Positions 6,504 to 8,224 of a stretch of 8,224 bases of DNA are shown piece after piece. Under the pieces are notes generated by a model, which saw nothing but the letters and a program-made list of their open reading frames with translations, made no database searches and was not told where the DNA came from. Both the position numbers and the translations under genes were made by a program. The first letter of the stretch is position 1, and the number at the start of each line of letters is the position of its first letter. Origin of the DNA: an uncultured Ignavibacteriota bacterium (lineage in GTDB: Bacteria > Bacteroidota > Ignavibacteria > Tepidaquicellales > Tepidaquicellaceae); contig CALGOI010000194.1 of NCBI GenBank assembly GCA_937959065.1, forward strand, positions 1-8,224. Reading direction: 5' to 3'.

Positions 6504-8095
6504 GAGCGGGATTCGAGCGTTATAACAGGTAATATCATTTCCTCAAGTGAGATACCGCCATGCTGGAAAGTATCGTTATACATATTCAGGTACTTATGAT
6601 AATCCGTCGGGTACACGAAGTAATAGTCGTCTTTGGCTATTATGTAATTCACCATTCCGTTACGGAGGGGAAGTTTATACCTGCCGGGATTTCCAATGTG
6701 CATACAGTGCTTAGCATCGGCGTTTACGTTCCTTCCGTATTTATATCTCAGGTTAGGCGATGAGTCCCTGTCGCCAAGGGCTTTTACGCCGTGCAGACAT
6801 CTTATGCTTCCGTGATCGGTAGTGATTATTATCTTCACATCCGGTTTACCGGCAAGCTTCCTCAGCATTCCAAAGAATGACGAGTGCTCGAACCAGGACG
6901 CGGTCAGCGATCTGAAAGCGGATTCATCTGGAGCAATCTCTTTCAATATAGCATAGTCACTTCGCGAGTGAACTATCATATCAAGGAAATTAATCACAAC
7001 AGTATTCAGATGGCTTTCGGAGAAAGAAATAATCTTGTTCTCTATTCCCCGGCTGAAATCCGAGTCCATTATTTTTGTATAACGAAGGTCGTTGCGAAGT
7101 TTAATTCTTCTTCTTTCGAGCAGTTTAGTAAGAAGCTCTTTCTCGTTCATGTTACGGCTGTTCTCGTCGTCACTGCCTTTCCACAGATCGGGATAATGTT
7201 TCTCTATCTCGGATGGGAAGAGTCCGGCGAAAATCGCGTTACGGCTGTATGGTGTTGCTGTCGGCAGAAGTGAATAATAATAATCCTTAGTCATTCTGAA
7301 GTACGGATTAAGGAAAGGCTCCATCACGAGCCATTGGTCGAGACGCATACAATCCACTACGAATAAAAACACGGACTTATGATTATCCAGTTCGGGGAAG
7401 ACATATTTATCCATTATCTGGTGTGAAAGAGTAGGAGCGTCATCGCCTTCTTCAGCGTTGACCCAGTCTTCGTAGTTCTTCTCGATGAATTTAGAAAACT
7501 CCGCGTTTGATTCTCTCTTCTGGTCGCTCAGTGTCTGCATAAGCCCAAGTTCCCTGTGCTCGCTGACATCGATCTCCCAGTTAGTCATCTTAGTGTAAAG
7601 ATTAATCCATTCTTTCCAGTCAGGAGTATCGAAAAGAGCCGCGGACATCTTGTTAAATTCCTGTATATAATCACGTGATATCTGGTCGCCTTTGATCCGC
7701 TTGGATTCGAGCACTTTCTTACAGACCAGTAAAAGCTGGTTTGGATTTACGGGCTTAATGAGGTAATCGGAGATCTTATTTCCGATGGCGTCCTCCATAA
7801 GGCTTTCCGTCTCGTTCTTTGTAACCATAACGACGGGAAGCGCGGGCTTCAGGTCCTTTACTTCGACTAAAGTCTGAAGTCCGCCCATGCCGGGCATCAT
7901 CTCGTCCATGAATACGAGGTCGTATTCATTTTCTTTTATCAATTGAAGGGCATCCTCGCCATTCGAAGCCTCGTTAACATCATATCCCTTTTGTTTGAGG
8001 AACATAATATTAGACTTCAGAAGGTCGATCTCGTCATCTACCCATAATATTTTTGTATTGGCCATAGTTGAATTACCGTTGAGTGAATTTTGCAT
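6500..8095 (-). CDS. porX: PorX-type response regulator with PglZ/alkaline-phosphatase domain (type IX secretion regulator)
   Basis: The 531-residue protein joins a CheY-like receiver to a PglZ domain of the alkaline phosphatase superfamily, the architecture of PorX, partner of the PorY kinase in controlling type IX secretion. The receiver (about 14-130) has the acidic pair Asp20/Asp21, phospho-acceptor Asp64 in FMDEMMPG, Thr92 and Lys114 in IKP. After a helical linker, the PglZ domain (about 240-525) shows metal and nucleophile positions: VVDCMRLD (Asp248), LPTATPYSRN (Thr279/Thr281), LDMIVH (Asp372, His376), TTDHG (Asp427, His428) and FQHGG (His512). Both active sites therefore look functional. 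PorX of Porphyromonas is reported to be a zinc-dependent phosphodiesterase acting on oligonucleotides. The ATG at 8095 is supported by a strong SD, although homology begins near Met11. The neighbour tsaE overlaps by 4 nt. Its sensor kinase and the secretion genes are not in the window. Confidence 0.93.
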   Translation of the reverse strand: MQNSLNGNSTMANTKILWVDDEIDLLKSNIMFLKQKGYDVNEASNGEDALQLIKENEYDLVFMDEMMPGMGGLQTLVEVKDLKPALPVVMVTKNETESLMEDAIGNKISDYLIKPVNPNQLLLVCKKVLESKRIKGDQISRDYIQEFNKMSAALFDTPDWKEWINLYTKMTNWEIDVSEHRELGLMQTLSDQKRESNAEFSKFIEKNYEDWVNAEEGDDAPTLSHQIMDKYVFPELDNHKSVFLFVVDCMRLDQWLVMEPFLNPYFRMTKDYYYSLLPTATPYSRNAIFAGLFPSEIEKHYPDLWKGSDDENSRNMNEKELLTKLLERRRIKLRNDLRYTKIMDSDFSRGIENKIISFSESHLNTVVINFLDMIVHSRSDYAILKEIAPDESAFRSLTASWFEHSSFFGMLRKLAGKPDVKIIITTDHGSIRCLHGVKALGDRDSSPNLRYKYGRNVNADAKHCMHIGNPGRYKLPLRNGMVNYIIAKDDYYFVYPTDYHKYLNMYNDTFQHGGISLEEMILPVITLESRS

Positions 8096-8100
8096 GACAA

Positions 8101-8105
8101 CTCCT
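8101..8105 (-). promoter_or_regulatory. Ribosome binding site deciding the porX start
   Basis: AGGAG lies five bases before the ATG at 8095. A second in-frame ATG at 8065, where similarity to receiver domains begins, has no comparable SD. The longer protein with ten extra residues (MQNSLNGNST) is therefore preferred. Confidence 0.7.
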
Positions 8106-8119
8106 GTATTTATATGTTT

Positions 8120-8145
8120 TCAGTCAAAAATGTATCAATCAGTCA
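8120..8145 (-). repeat. Pair of 7-bp direct repeats in the porX leader
   Basis: The heptamer TGACTGA (minus strand) occurs at 8145-8139 and again at 8126-8120, 19 bp apart start to start, close to two helical turns. It lies between the candidate promoter and the ribosome binding site. It could be a protein- or RNA-level control site, or chance. Confidence 0.35.
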
Positions 8146-8161
8146 TGCAAATTTTTAGTGG

Positions 8162-8189
8162 TTTATAGTTTCTTATACTTAGTTAACAA
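8162..8189 (-). promoter_or_regulatory. Candidate promoter of the porX operon
   Basis: On the minus strand TTGTTA (8189-8184) and TATAAA (8167-8162) are separated by 16 bp, a fair housekeeping-type promoter. Transcription would start near 8155, giving a leader of about 60 nt before the porX ATG. A 10-bp palindrome, GTTTTAAAAC (8196-8205), lies just upstream of the -35 element. No Bacteroidetes-type TTTG/TAnnTTTG pair with the usual spacing was found. Confidence 0.42.
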
Positions 8190-8224
8190 AAAAATGTTTT
8201 AAAACGTCTCAATGATAGCTTAAA

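Noticed and set aside
6884..7273. 129-codon plus-strand open frame opposite porX
   Set aside because: It lies wholly antisense within a strongly supported gene, has no recognisable motif, and appears to be a shadow of the porX codon pattern.
6500..8095. Possible BREX or phage-defence PglZ protein
   Set aside because: BREX PglZ proteins lack an N-terminal receiver domain and sit with other BREX genes. The receiver fusion and housekeeping neighbours point to PorX.

Overview
This 8.2 kb stretch is chromosomal and gene-dense, at roughly 40% G+C by eye, with no sign of mobile elements, CRISPR arrays or RNA genes. The best clue to the host is a full-length PorX-type protein (response-regulator receiver plus PglZ/alkaline-phosphatase domain), a regulator of type IX secretion in Bacteroidota and relatives. 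The phosphosugar mutase is of the Bacteroidota/Chlorobi kind (GEGSGG and RKSNTEP loops), and a stand-alone UDP-sugar pyrophosphorylase replaces full-length GlmU. Several genes have clear Shine-Dalgarno (SD) sequences, which most classical Bacteroidetes lack. I infer a member of the FCB group, most likely Ignavibacteria/Chlorobi-like. The species cannot be named.

Layout: at the left edge lies the 5' part of a minus-strand crotonase-family (enoyl-CoA hydratase/isomerase) gene. A 133-bp AT-rich divergent intergenic region follows, then a plus-strand DHFR/RibD-C-domain protein (520-1062). This converges on a long minus-strand run that fills the rest of the window. In transcription order from the right the run is porX, tsaE, tsaB, accD, panC, panD, a 75-bp palindrome-rich gap, a uridylyltransferase resembling the N-terminal half of GlmU, and glmM. 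Spacing inside the run is tight: porX and tsaE overlap by 4 nt (GTGA), and the gaps between tsaE/tsaB, tsaB/accD, accD/panC, panC/panD and uridylyltransferase/glmM are 10, 15, 12, 18 and 11 bp. A likely operon promoter sits at 8162-8189.

The genes cover four tasks. PorX is envelope/secretion regulation, probably with an oligonucleotide phosphodiesterase activity. TsaE and TsaB make the t6A tRNA modification. AccD supplies malonyl-CoA for fatty acids, and PanC and PanD supply pantothenate and its beta-alanine precursor for CoA. The uridylyltransferase and GlmM make activated amino sugar for peptidoglycan and surface glycans. The shared theme is CoA/acyl metabolism and envelope building under a secretion regulator. 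I see no clearly undescribed system. The points most worth following are PorX co-transcribed with t6A genes, the acetyltransferase-less GlmU-like enzyme, and the structured intergenic region before it.
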